Below are positions 22,190-32,721 of a DNA stretch of 64,000 bases, one piece after another. The position numbers were made by a program, and so were the translations under genes. Source of the stretch: Diabrotica undecimpunctata (lineage: Eukaryota > Arthropoda > Insecta > Coleoptera > Chrysomelidae). The DNA lies in NCBI RefSeq assembly GCF_040954645.1, contig NC_092810.1:12572377-12636376 (forward strand). Reading direction: 5' to 3'. The stretch's first letter is position 1. Every line of letters begins with the position of its first letter. A model generated the notes under the pieces. The model was not told the origin of the DNA. It made no database searches and saw only the letters and a program-made list of their open reading frames with translations.

Positions 22190-22560
22190 GGTGGATCATT
22201 TAATGAATCATCATCACTCAGAAGTTTCTACTAAAGAATCACACCCACATGGAGGCGGACACTGTCCTTGCACTAATAGAGTGAAAAAGAAAAAAACTTC
22301 TATTTTAACGCCCTAGGACTGACAGCAGTTAGTCAGACAAACCTTAATGAAATATACCGCACGTAGTAGGAAATTGGAAGATTTTAAAAATTTTAGGTTT
22401 TGTATAATGTCAAAACATTTCAAAATCAGCCTTTGATTCATAGAAAAGGATAGATTAACCAACAGTAAGAGTTATTTTGTCAAACTGTGTTTAACTGCAA
22501 GTAAAACAAAACAGCATGGGAACTCTGTTTTGGATAAGTAATTTTTATTATGAAAACTAG
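22190..22560 (+). pseudogene. Decayed coding fragment of an uncharacterised family
   Basis: One frame reads HPHMEADTVLALIE followed by a lysine run. This resembles the H-x-x-M-E-x-D-x-x-H/L-A-x-I-E signature I associate with uncharacterised, transposon-associated arthropod proteins. Downstream frames keep short plausible pieces such as MSKHFKIS. Stops and frame changes are frequent. The assignment rests on this one motif. Confidence 0.3.
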
Positions 22561-22850
22561 GAGATTGACATTGTTAAGTTTCGAAGGGGACAGCTTACAT
22601 TGCCAAAGATTTGCAACTGTTATCACAAAGTAAAATACATACATCACAATAAAAGTATAATGACCTATTGGCATTACTGCCATCTGTTCCTAAATTTTGC
22701 CATGATTTTTATAAAAATTGGTATTTTGATAAAAATCATGATATAGTTTTGGATGTGGTCTTCTATCGTCTATTCAACAGATTTATTAAAAATAAAATCG
22801 GTTTGTAAATAATCAAGAAATCAATTTATTTTTTATTTTTGTTAATTAAG

Positions 22851-25013
22851 TGTGTCAGGCTAGTTTATTCAGGCTATATTTATTAACAAAATAGAGATTT
22901 TTTAAAGGGACAAAAACTGGTCTATTCCATTTACAATACACTTTAATACGGCGAAGAAAACATCATCCCCTAAATATTCATCTCTTAGTTACAACCCCTA
23001 ACTTAAATTTTTTAATGGTACCCTGTACATTTTTTATAATTTAAATGTGGTCTTCAATCGTCTATTTAATCGATTTTTTAAAAATAAAATGGGTTTGTGA
23101 GGTATCAAGAAAATATCAGTTTATTTTTTATTTTGTTAAATTAATCAAGATAGCATTATAAAATAGAATAGAAAAGAAATATTATGCTTTATTATCACTG
23201 AAAATTTTACTATTTTAACTACGTAGTATAACTTCTTACGTGCGTACGAAGTAGACACTCTTTTTATTTAAACATTATTTTGAATTTTTCAAAATTTGGT
23301 CTTTGTTGGAGCATACGTTATCTTCCAGTGTGCAAAATTAAGTGTGCAAAAATTAACAAAAAAATCTCTTATAATAAAGTCACAATATTTGAAAAACTTT
23401 TTCGGTTATTTTACGTCTTGGATATTATCCTTAATTCAAGTTGCCATGATTTGATATGTCAAATCAACAATTATTATTTTTGACGTTTGGTATTAGACCA
23501 GTAATAATTATATTTGTTGTAATTGTGTATCTATAATATTTCAATATGCCTTATTTATTTTCACCTGACGAGTACGTTGATATCATTTTGATTTATGGAG
23601 AATGCCTAAAACATAGGAGAATTTCCCGATAATTATATCAAGAAAGGTTTCCAAATCGAAACATTTCAAGCGAAAAAATCTTTAAATTTGGAACGCTCAC
23701 TTGGACAGAGACATTTTCCTAATAATAAAAGAGGTACAATTGAACGCACAGTAAGATGTAACCAAAAACTTATTAATGTACTAGCATATGTTAATTTTAA
23801 TCCCAAGGTGTCTGTTAGAGTCCTCGCCAGGGAATGTGGTATTCCAAAAAGTTCTGTGCATAGAATTCTCAAAGATTTTAAGTACCATCCTTTTGAAGTG
23901 CACCTAGTTCAAGGATTACAGCCTGGTGATGACCAAAGACGTCTTGAATTTATTGCAAAAATGAAGTTAAAAATCAGTGATGATCCACTTTTTTTATCAA
24001 AAATATTGTGGAGTGATGAGGCTAGATTTCACAATAATGGTGTTTTCAACCGTCATAATTCCAATTATTGGTCTCCCGTGAACCCACATTGGATGATGGA
24101 AACAAGATTTCAGAATATTTGGGTTATAAATGTGTGGTGCGGTTTATTTAATGGCCGTGTTATAATAGGTCCTTACTTTTTTAACGGCACTTTAACAGGT
24201 GTTCGATATTTAGACTTTTTAGAAAACATTCTACCCGATTTGCTAGAAGATATTCCTCTTCATAAACGTCAAGAAATGTGGTGGCAACAAGACGGAGCTC
24301 CTTCACATAATGCAAGAATCGTTAGCGATCACTGGATAGCAAACAACTCTCCAGAAATTTTGTGGGCCGCACGTTCATGTGATTTGTCACCTCTTGACTC
24401 TTTCTTTTGGGGAGCGATAAAAGATATTGTTTATCAATCAAAACCGCAAAATTTAGAGAAATTAAAAGAAAAAATAAGACAGGCATGTCGCCTAATTACT
24501 CCCGAAATGATTCGAGCCACATGTACCAGAAACCTTCTGAAACGGTGGGTTACAATTCGAACATTTAATGTAAATAATACTAGTTAGTTAGTTGGTGTTT
24601 TGATTTACTTTTTCATGTAATTTTTATTGCATTTGTTTTTATTGTTCCTTCAAGTTTTATTGTTCCTAAGGTTGTATTTTATTTGTACAAGTAGTATGTT
24701 CAATTTGCAATTTATTTAAAGTTTGCAATAAATTGTGTTTGTTTTACTTTCATTCATTTATTTTGTAATATTGACGATTTATATAATTTCAGTGACAATA
24801 AAGCATATTTCTTCTCTATTCTATTTTTTAAGGCTATCTTGATTAATGTAACAAAAATAAAAAATAAACTGATATTTTCTTGATACCTTACAAATTTAGG
24901 GGATGATTCTTTTCTACGCCATATTAAAGTGTATTACAAGTAGAATAGATCACTTTTTGTTCCATTTTAAGATCTCTATTAAGAGATATAGCGTGGGTAA
25001 ATTAGTCTGGGTC

Positions 25014-25018
<5 letters not shown>
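22851..25018 (+). mobile_element. Tc1/mariner-class element with long degenerate inverted repeats
   Basis: The right arm (about 24770-25018, ending CACCCTA next to a TA run) is the reverse complement of the left arm (about 22851-23200). Paired blocks include ACAATACACTTTAATA, CATCATCCCCTAAAT and GTATCAAGAAAATATCAG. The left arm carries an extra ~100-bp insertion. Part of it repeats, in direct orientation, sequence just outside the element (22749-22855 versus 23040-23143). The transposase gene lies between the arms on the plus strand. Confidence 0.72.
23546..24587 (+). pseudogene. Tc1/mariner-class transposase with D34D spacing, nearly intact
   Basis: The start MPYLFSPDEYVDII at 23546 aligns with the start of the DD41D transposase at 53055. 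It is followed by one stop near 23631 and a frameshift near 23680. The remaining 299 codons (23688-24587) are open: helix-turn-helix VSVRVLARECGIPKSSVHRIL; catalytic SDEARF (D110); QQDGAPSH (D202); and LSPLD (D237), 34 residues after D202. The motif context is that of the DD41D relatives but the spacer is seven residues shorter. The normal RSPD is RSCD, which may be a lesion. Confidence 0.82.

Positions 25019-25090
<72 letters not shown>
25017..25090. repeat. (TA)n microsatellite
   Basis: About 37 uninterrupted TA units directly after the terminal CACCCTA of the preceding element. Confidence 0.97.
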
Positions 25091-25092
<2 letters not shown>

Positions 25093-25978
25093 ATATTTTT
25101 CCAAACAGAATTAAGCTTTGCTAATTGTTATTAAATTCGAAGTTTTGAAACAACTGCATCCCTGGTATTTAGTAAAATAAATTTTATCATCGAGGGCAGC
25201 TTTGATCAATTTAAACTTCCTAACTTTAAGTGTAACATACATGAAACTACCACTTTGTAAGCTCGTTATTGAGTGAATAAGAACATATAGAACGATGTTT
25301 GTTTTGTGAGCGTCGCACAGTTTGCAATATAGAGGGCGCTCGAATAGCAATTTAGTATATATAGCACATGAAGGGCCTGCCCACTGTGAACATCAATTCT
25401 GAATTAATCATGTTGTTGCTCCATCCAAACATGTTTGCTTGTCTTGATTCGAGATTAATCTGTCAACGTTTTATCACTTCATTTCACAATTCAAACGACT
25501 AGCGAACGGAGTGGTGAGCAATTAATTGTAACTTAGAGTGCTTGTTTAACTTATTAAAGTTGTTTGAGGAAAAGCAAATAATGTTATAAATAAAAATGTG
25601 CAGGTATACTACACATCTAGAGTTTTACACATTAAATGATAACTTGTATTATTATTTTACGGATAATTGTAGTAGACAAGATTAATAGAAATCTTACTAC
25701 AAATGTTAAAACCAAAAGTTTTCAATATGTATGTTCTCTCCAATGAGAACATATTTGTTTTTTTTTGTATAACATCTGTGCGGTGTTTATATACTGCTAT
25801 CTGGTCACAAATAACCAATTATCAGTAATTTTCTGACCTATCTTAATAAACAGCAAATATTTAAATCTAAGGGCTTACCCTATAGCTTAATCTTATTTTA
25901 TCTATCAACTAATGCACTACAACTTACATACAATAACCTCGCAGCACTATACTCTGCTTTTTACACTAAACTATTACA
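25091..25978. other. No gene recognised
   Basis: AT-rich, non-coding. The part near 25310-25400 contains a TATATATAG box followed by GC-richer sequence and could be a promoter or repeat edge, but nothing confirms it. Confidence 0.4.
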
Positions 25979-25981
25979 CAT

Positions 25982-27260
25982 TTACACTAACTCAAATGGT
26001 ATAGTCTTTATGAGTCTTCTCTTTAGTTCAGTGTTGTCAAGAAGCTGAATTGCCTCGACATTCACATGACTATGCAGCCTCTGCTCGTAACTTGCTGCTG
26101 TTCTCTTGATTATTTCGGTCACAGTTTCCATACCCAGGTCCTGGTGGAGATTGGTGTTACGGATATACCAAGAAGCATTAACAATGTTTCTCAGTACTTT
26201 ATAGTGAAATCTCTGGATAATATGTAGATTACTATCTTTGGTACAGCCCCAGAGTTGGCACCCATATACCCATACTAACCTCAGTACTTGCTTGTAAATT
26301 TTTGGTTTTGCTTGGCCCATTTTCTGGCCCAGTTATGTATTTAATTTACTGATAGTTGCAATTAATGAGTCGCTTCTTCACTAGTGTCTCTTATCGCTAG
26401 TATGACTATATCATCTGCGTAGCTGGCAATAGTGTTTTGTTCTAGCTCTGGAATGTCACACGTATACAATAGGTACAGGACCGAACCAAAGACACTCCCT
26501 TGTGGCACGCCAGCTTTAATCTCCCTTAAGTCGGTGTACACCTCTTGTTTTACTCTAAAATATCTATTCGCAATGTATGATTCTAAGATTTCTAAATACT
26601 GTTTATGCTTGGACGTTCTTAGTTTATAGTTTAAACCCTCATGTCAGACTTTATCAAACGCCTGTGCTACGTCCAAGAAGATTGTAGAGCAGACTTTCTT
26701 TTCTTCTAATTTTTTCTTATAAACCCAAATTGATGATTTGGTATAAGATTTTTTCTTTCTATTATTGGTTTTAATCGTTTCAATAGAAGTTTTTCAAATA
26801 GTTTTGACATCACCGGAAGAAGTGATATGGGTCGATAGGTTGTCACTTCATTAGGAGATTTACCTCGCGATCATAATGACTTTGGCTACTTTCACGAGTC
26901 TAAGATATCTCAATCTAAAAGCAGCATTTATTAGGTGTGTCAGCTTAACTATGGTTTTTTTTAGTAGATTTTTTAATAGTTCTCCCATTATGAGATTATA
27001 TCCTGGAGCTTTCTTAAGATTTATAGTCTCTTTTATCTCTGTCGACACTTCTCTAAATGATGCCAACGTTATTCTTTTTTAAGTTTGGAATGGTTCTTCC
27101 CATCTCAGTTCTTCACCATCATTGTCGTTGGGCTTGAACGTGCTTTCTAAATGATCAGCAAATCGTTCTGCTTTCTGTTCGTTACTTCTAGCCCAGTTGC
27201 CGTTTTTCAACTTAATAGAAGGAGAATGAATAATTGGTTTCTTCATTCTTTTTGTTGAGG
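25982..27260 (-). pseudogene. Jockey-like LINE, decayed copy (same family as 58.5-60.9 kb)
   Basis: Minus-strand frames give TINLKKAPGYNLI; IVKLTHLINAAFRLRYL; a decayed central reverse transcriptase; and the C-terminus YKQVLRLVWVYGCQLWG with NLHIIQRFHYKVLRNIV, then LHSHVNVEAIQLLDNTELKRRL. Nearly the same words recur in order at 59500-60900 on the plus strand. Many stops and frame changes; not functional. Confidence 0.82.
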
Positions 27261-27361
27261 TGTGGCACTTGCGGCAGTTGCTCCTCCTGCAAAGTTCGCC
27301 ATAAGGGATCTGGCTGATTTAGAAGGTCCTACCTTCGATCTGTAGATAATATGGGGCTTTG

Positions 27362-28319
27362 TTAACCTTCAGCTGGGTGCGCCGCAGTAATTTGCTGCGT
27401 AAACTCAATATTTCTAGGTAAATTGTTAACGGGATACGCTATGTACGTGATATTTTTAAAATTCCCTTATCGGTTAATCCTTAGTCGGTACCCATCATCG
27501 TCTTGTGAAATCCAAATCCAATTAGTTAGTTATCGTACTTTATTGTGAATAGTACATCGAGGCAGACAATTGCTCCAAGGTGCCTGGTAGTGAAATTCGC
27601 GCAATTTTTTTTTTGGAATAACTAATATATTATATATCTTTTTCGAGAAATTGAAATTTTATTGGTAAGTAAAATTATTAATAATATAAGATTTAATAAT
27701 ATATATGAAACATATTAGATTATTGTAAAATTCTATATTATAACATATTTTATAATTTTAGATTACGCCTGGTGTTAACCCAAGCACAATTAGAGGAAAT
27801 TCTAAATAATATGACAGATATTGAAGATGAAACAGATGAAATATTGGAAAGTGATAGTGATTTGGATGAACAACAAATTGAGGAGAACCACGACGATACA
27901 ATATGTTCAGAGCAAGATATGTCAGATAAGGAGGAAGTGTTTTACTGCACGTCAAATAAAAACAGAAATTGATGCGTTTTTTGCTATTATCAATATTGAT
28001 ATGGTTGATGAAATTCTAATTTTTACCAATTTATATATAAATGAACATAGAGATAAAACGCAATATTTGAGAGATAGAGATTGCAGAAATGTGGACAGGA
28101 GTGAGTTATTGGCCTTTTTTGGACTCCTCTATTTGATTGGCATAAAGCATGGCAATCACACAAATGTGATGGAACTTTGGGAAAAAGATGGCACAGGGAT
28201 TGATATTGTTCGAGCAGTATAATTAGAAGTGTCGAAAACAATAAGAAACTACATGGCAGCAAATTTCTGCAGCGCGCCTGATAATGTAATTATTTAGGGC
28301 GCGCCTGGCCGAAGATTAA
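27362..28319 (+). mobile_element. Internally deleted piggyBac element with TTAA target sites
   Basis: TTAA (27362-27365) is followed by CCTTCAGCTGGGTGCGCC. The right end, GGCGCGCCTGGCCGAAGA, is followed by TTAA (28316-28319). The two ends are imperfect inverted repeats of about 18 bp, and TTAA is the hallmark piggyBac target. The 958-bp element keeps only the first part of the transposase gene, so it is a non-autonomous deletion derivative. Confidence 0.85.
27772..28222 (+). pseudogene. piggyBac-like transposase, N-terminal fragment
   Basis: The first frame is acidic (DIEDETDEILESDSDLDE), as usual at the N-terminus of piggyBac transposases. A frameshift near 27960 leads into TNLYINEHRDKTQ, LLAFFGLLYLIGIKHG and LWEKDGTGIDIVRAV, the start of the catalytic domain. 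The frame ends just before the first catalytic aspartate block, at the internal deletion. Confidence 0.82.
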
Positions 28320-29320
28320 AGGGGCTTTTCGTTAAAGGAAAATACCTGATTTAATAACTAGCATAAAGTATTTTGACGTTTTATTGCTTCATTCAAGTAA
28401 GAGCATGTATTTTATCATACATCTTGAATAATATTATTATCTAGAGTAAAATATAATTTAATAAAACGTATTGACTATAGATTAAAATATTCACCCAACT
28501 AATACCACTACAACAAAATATTTAATTTCCAAAATAAATACAAAATCCCTTAATTCTGGCTTACAAAATTAGTTACGGCGCATTCGGATGAAAAACAGTA
28601 TTTCATATTTTATTGCAATTATTTACTATTTATATTCAATTTCCTACGTTTGTGGATTTATAATTACTAAAACATAGTGTTTGAGGGCGACTACCAAAAA
28701 AGTGTATTGAGCATTCAGCGCAACTGTTTTTGTATATGTAAATGCACCACCACTGTGTCACGGTTTAATTACTTGTTGTGTAGCAAACATTGTTAGAATG
28801 TATTTAAAACAATATTAAATTATTAATTTAATATTAGTTGCAGTAGAAAACAAATGGTTATTTTGATGCTTTGAGGGAAATAATTACATAACACTGGTAT
28901 ATTATTTGTTTTAATTTGATATTAATTTAATATTATACATATTATTATATATTTTTATACACTCTATACTTTTTTGTTATAAATACATCTAAAAATGCAT
29001 TTCCGATAAAGCAGATATCGGATATATTGCAAAAAAAAATTATTTTGACCTAACCCACGACATTCCCACCACAATATAAATCATGTGATGCATATTCTAG
29101 GTATGTACAGTACAATCAAGTTTGGGTGATAGTCAAAGTGGGGAAGTATCGACTGCAGGATGATATCGATCACTCTTAAATTTCATCAAATTGACGCACA
29201 GCAAAATGAATGCGCACATGCTGAACGCATCAACAAAAGGACCATAGTGGTCGATTTTATCCCAACGTAATCGATATTACCTTAATTGTAATAGGTCTCA
29301 GTTGATGTTATTTATTTCAG
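28320..29320. other. Mostly unassigned; distal part probably the 5' end of a pogo-like element
   Basis: 28320-29105 is AT-rich with no recognisable feature. A TA followed by CAGTACAATCA near 29108 is a plausible pogo/Tigger-type terminus for the transposase that begins at 29321. No matching right end was found. Confidence 0.4.
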
Positions 29321-29845
29321 ATGCCACGTACATATCACAGAAAACAACACGACCCTCATGGAACAAAGAGGCGATGGAAAGGGCCCTCAACGAAATAGCT
29401 GACAAAATACTTTCGATTAGAAGAGCATCCAAGTTATACAACATTTCTTATGGAACATTGCAAGATCGATATTAAGAGGTCGTCAAAAAGCTGTCCTTAC
29501 CAAGGAAGAGGAATCCGAATTTGTATCAAGAATTTAAGAACTGTCGAAGTGGTTTTTTGGCCTTATATAAATTTAAACATCCATTTAAAATGGCAACGAA
29601 AATGTGTGGAAAAGACTGGTTTTATTCATTTATGCACCGTCATCCAGAGCTCAGTTTGCGTAAACCAGAAGCAATAAGTTTAAGTAGAATTACTGCTTTT
29701 AGTCGTGAAGATCTAAAGATATTTTACAAAAACTTGGCAACTCTATGTGACCGTTACAAATTTGAATGTCATCAAATTTTTAATATTGACGAGACGGGTG
29801 TCAGTAATGTTCATATTCCCTGTAAAATTGTTGCTGCCAAAGGCC
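29321..29845 (+). pseudogene. pogo/Tigger-like transposase, N-terminal half
   Basis: MPRTYHRK at 29321 leads, after a frameshift, into KEAMERALNEIADKILSIRRASKLYNISYGTLQDRY, a Psq/CENP-B type helix-turn-helix. After a stop the frame continues with GKDWFYSFMHRHPELSLRKPEA (CENP-B DNA-binding), CHQIFNIDETGVSNV (first catalytic D region) and KIVAAKGQ. It is cut off abruptly near 29845 where LINE G1 sequence begins on the other strand, so the second and third catalytic residues are absent. Confidence 0.82.
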
Positions 29846-30205
29846 AGGTAGATCTCTATCAGTATTTGCCTTTCTTAAGACTTCCTCGTTTCTCAACCTA
29901 TCTGTCCATGGTATGCGGAACATTCTTCGCAACGTCCACATTTCGAAGGCCTCCAGCTTATTAATGAAAGGAACTCTTAACGTCCATGTTTCCATCCCGT
30001 ATGCCAATATGGACCATACATAGCATTTAACCATCCTGTAGCGGAGATTGCGGTTACATAGTAGCGGTTTAAATTTGATAAAAGCTTGTCTGGCTTGTTC
30101 GGTACAGCATTTTATTTCGTGTTGAGGATCCCATTGGTCATTCAATCATCTTTCTCAAGTATTTAATTATTTTTACTTTATCGATTGGAGCATTATCTAC
30201 TTGCA
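29846..30205 (-). pseudogene. LINE G1 fragment, reverse transcriptase C-terminal part
   Basis: The minus strand encodes LLCNRNLRYRMVKCYVWSIL, YGMETWTL, LEAFEMWTLRRMFRIPWTD and EEVLRKANTDRDL, which aligns with the second half of the 18.5-kb G1 element. Both ends are truncated: on one side by the pogo fragment and on the other by the GAA tail of a G2 LINE at about 30205. Confidence 0.8.
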
Positions 30206-31010
30206 GTTCTTCTTCTTCTTCCTACTTTAAAAATAGTCAGAATGCCTGTTTTACTTCGGTTTTTAGCCTCAATTAACGTTGTCTGACCATCTTTTCCTCG
30301 GTCGTCCCAATGATCTTCTTCCATTTGGCGATTTGTCTCTTGCTATTCGTACTATTATATTTTCTGTCATTCTTTCGATCTGTTGATTCCATTTCACTTT
30401 TCTTCTTTTGGTCCACGCGTTTATTTCCTCTATACCACATCTCGCTCGTATTTCCCCACTTCTTACTCTGTCTCTTAGAGTTTGGTTTGTTATTTTTTCT
30501 GTTGTTTCCAGTAGTCTTTGTGTTTTCGCCGTATCTGCTCTTGTTTCCGCTGTGTACGTCATTATCGGTCTTATTGTTGATTGACTTGCAGTTATATTCT
30601 TAAAAGTGCGTTTTTTCTTATTGCCATGCATTTAGTTTTTCTAGCATTTATCTCCAAGTCATATATTTTTCCTGCGGTGTTTATTTTATTTAACAACAGC
30701 TGCATATCATGTTCGTTGTCTGTTAGTATCGCGGGGTCGTCGGTGTAACGTATGTTATTTATCGGGAACCCTTTTACCTTTATTCCACACTTGGAGCCTT
30801 CCAGTGCCTCTGCAAAATGTTTTCCACATAGAGATTGAAGAGCATAGGAGACAAAATACACCCCTGTCGCACCCCTCTTAAAATTTCAAATTCTTCTGTG
30901 TTAGTTGATTTGTTTAGTCCCACTCGTGCTTTTCTATTCCAATAAAGGTTCTGGATCTACGTATATTTCAGTGTTTTTTCTAAAATTTGTTTTAGGGTTG
31001 CAATCTGATG
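30206..31010 (-). mobile_element. 5'-truncated GAA-tailed LINE, subfamily G2
   Basis: The minus strand encodes RGVRQGCILSPMLFN-type sequence, NIRYTDDPAIL (catalytic box Y-T-D-D), LEINARKTKCMA, MTYTAETRADT, GIEEINAWTKRRKVKWNQQI and GRPRKRWSDNV, with a frameshift near 30600. The 3' end carries a GAA repeat, read as TTC on the plus strand near 30208-30222. It appears inserted in the G1 fragment that follows. Confidence 0.82.
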
Positions 31011-31900
31011 AATTGTCGTTTTTCATCTATTTAAAGTAAAATTTTTATTCCGAAACTCATTTTATTGTTGAATATTCCTCTTGGGTTTTTTTTAATAAAT
31101 ATTGTCTTATCAATAAGGGACTTCAAAATCATATGTACACATTAAACGGATGTAGCGAGCCTATAGCCTTTTCTCACGTATGTGAGAAATGAGAGATGTC
31201 ATGCAGTATCCGACAGCCTACACCATTTGAATGTCTAAAGACTGAGTCTGAAGAACCATCAGTAACATTTTCATTGTATACTGGATCAGTATCGGAATCA
31301 TAAAACGTACTTTCGGGCATACTGATATCACTAAAGTCACTCTCCTTGGCAATTCTGCAAAGTTTGTCTTTCGATAGTCCTTTACGGAACAATATTTTTT
31401 TTTAGTTTCACTTTTTAGCAAAAAACTAAAGAGAAATTAGTCTTAGTTAGACGTTCGAACCGATACTGACTGAAGTATATTAAAAATTATAACCTAACTT
31501 GTTTGTGAACACGTGGTTTAACGGACATACGTTACATAACGTTTACACAAATTTAAACATAAGAAAGCACGGCAAATGCGATCCTCGACGAGCCACAGCT
31601 TTAGACACACGACACGTCGCTGTGGCCTGATAGGTACACATGGTCCCAGATAAAACTAGAGTGTGTGCCAGTGTGGTACACATGGCGTGGTAAGAAGAAA
31701 ATGACGACATATTTCTCGTATTACATGTATGGAATAAAAAAACGGATGTTTTATATTTTGGAAAACGATAATATACTTGCAGAATTCTACTTGAGGATCA
31801 GATAGTGGTGGGTTCTTAGCCACTAAACTTTATTCGAAATTCCTCTTCCTCGCCATCAAATTTAGTTTTGGAGCGACCTTAATATAATAGCATTGAGATC
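31011..31900. other. No gene recognised; one acidic short frame
   Basis: A minus-strand frame (31174-31392) has an acidic, serine-rich stretch (DSDTDPVYNENVTDG) that could be the N-terminus of a DDE transposase, but nothing else supports it. The remainder is AT-rich and unassigned. Confidence 0.35.
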
Positions 31901-31904
31901 CGAT

Positions 31905-32145
31905 ACGAAGAGACTACAATTGATCTCTATTTAACAAAAAAGCAAAAGAATTTAATATGACAATCTCATCTCAGAAAACTAAAACAATAGTAGTCATCAA
32001 AGAACCAAGCAGATGTGGAAAAGAAATTGGTGGCATCAGTATTGAACAAGTATAGGAAATAAAATACCTGGAAATTACACTGTCTTGCTATAGACATTTC
32101 AAGAAGTGAGAGATCAAGTACAAAAAGCAAATAGACTGCCAGGAG
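31905..32145 (+). pseudogene. LINE G2 fragment
   Basis: Plus-strand frames read FNMTISSQKTKTIVVIKEPS and, after a stop, IKYLEITLS. This aligns with the NMRISVEKTKCIVISKEP region of the G2 element at 2.4 kb. Only about 240 bp remain. Confidence 0.7.
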
Positions 32146-32345
32146 GTCTTCTTCTTCTTCTAGTTCCATGACCGTTATCGATTGTTGGATATCATGTTGG
32201 CTACCATATTCGCTATCGCGACTTTATTGACAGCAGCTCGTAATAACGATGTAGTTGATTTTCCATACCATTGCCTTATATTTTTCAGCCATGATGTTCT
32301 TCTTCTACCAGGACCACAATTACCTTGGATCTTTCCCTGAATGAT
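32146..32345 (-). pseudogene. LINE G1 3' end fragment
   Basis: The minus strand encodes IIQGKIQGNCGPGRRRTSWLKNI and ends in a GAA repeat (TTCTTCTTCTTC on the plus strand at 32147-32159). This is the invariant C-terminus plus tail of the G1 family. It abuts the G2 fragment tail to tail. Confidence 0.8.
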
Positions 32346-32359
32346 CAGATGTGAAGAAG

Positions 32360-32720
32360 GTTTATTTTTCTCATTTTACAAGTTTGGGGCATCAGAGCAT
32401 CAAAGGCAATGAAAAAGCAGATCAGCTTGCAAGAAGAGAATTGAATCAATCAAACGAACTCTGGGAATACCAAAGGCAGCAGTTCGTAGTGCTGTAGAGG
32501 ATACTGGGATAATGGAAGAGAATCCCAAAATAAAACACATAAAATAATCTTCATTGGTGGACCATGTAGAAAAAGTAAAGAGGAACTGTTTTATGTGGAC
32601 AGGAACAAACTGAGAACAGTAACATTTATGTTGACGAGCATGCACCAGTAAGAGGATTCCTGAATAAAATAGGCATTTACAAGGAAGGCCTTAAACGGCA
32701 GACTCTTTTATAAGGAACTA
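32360..32720 (+). pseudogene. R1-like LINE RNase H remnant
   Basis: One frame reads GHQSIKGNEKADQLARREL, the last catalytic block of LINE RNase H domains, followed by decayed sequence. The same block occurs at 48890 as GHKDHKGNEKADEMAKQSL. Confidence 0.7.
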
Positions 32721-32721
32721 T

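Noticed and set aside
25017..25090. CRISPR or regulatory array
   Set aside because: It is a plain (TA)n microsatellite. No CRISPR-like array exists in the window, as expected for a eukaryotic genome.
30310..30603. 97-codon hydrophobic plus-strand frame
   Set aside because: It is the reverse complement of LINE G2 coding sequence on the minus strand.
31174..31392. Acidic minus-strand frame as a piggyBac N-terminus
   Set aside because: Acidity alone is not enough. No TTKW or catalytic block follows and no TTAA-flanked ends were found.
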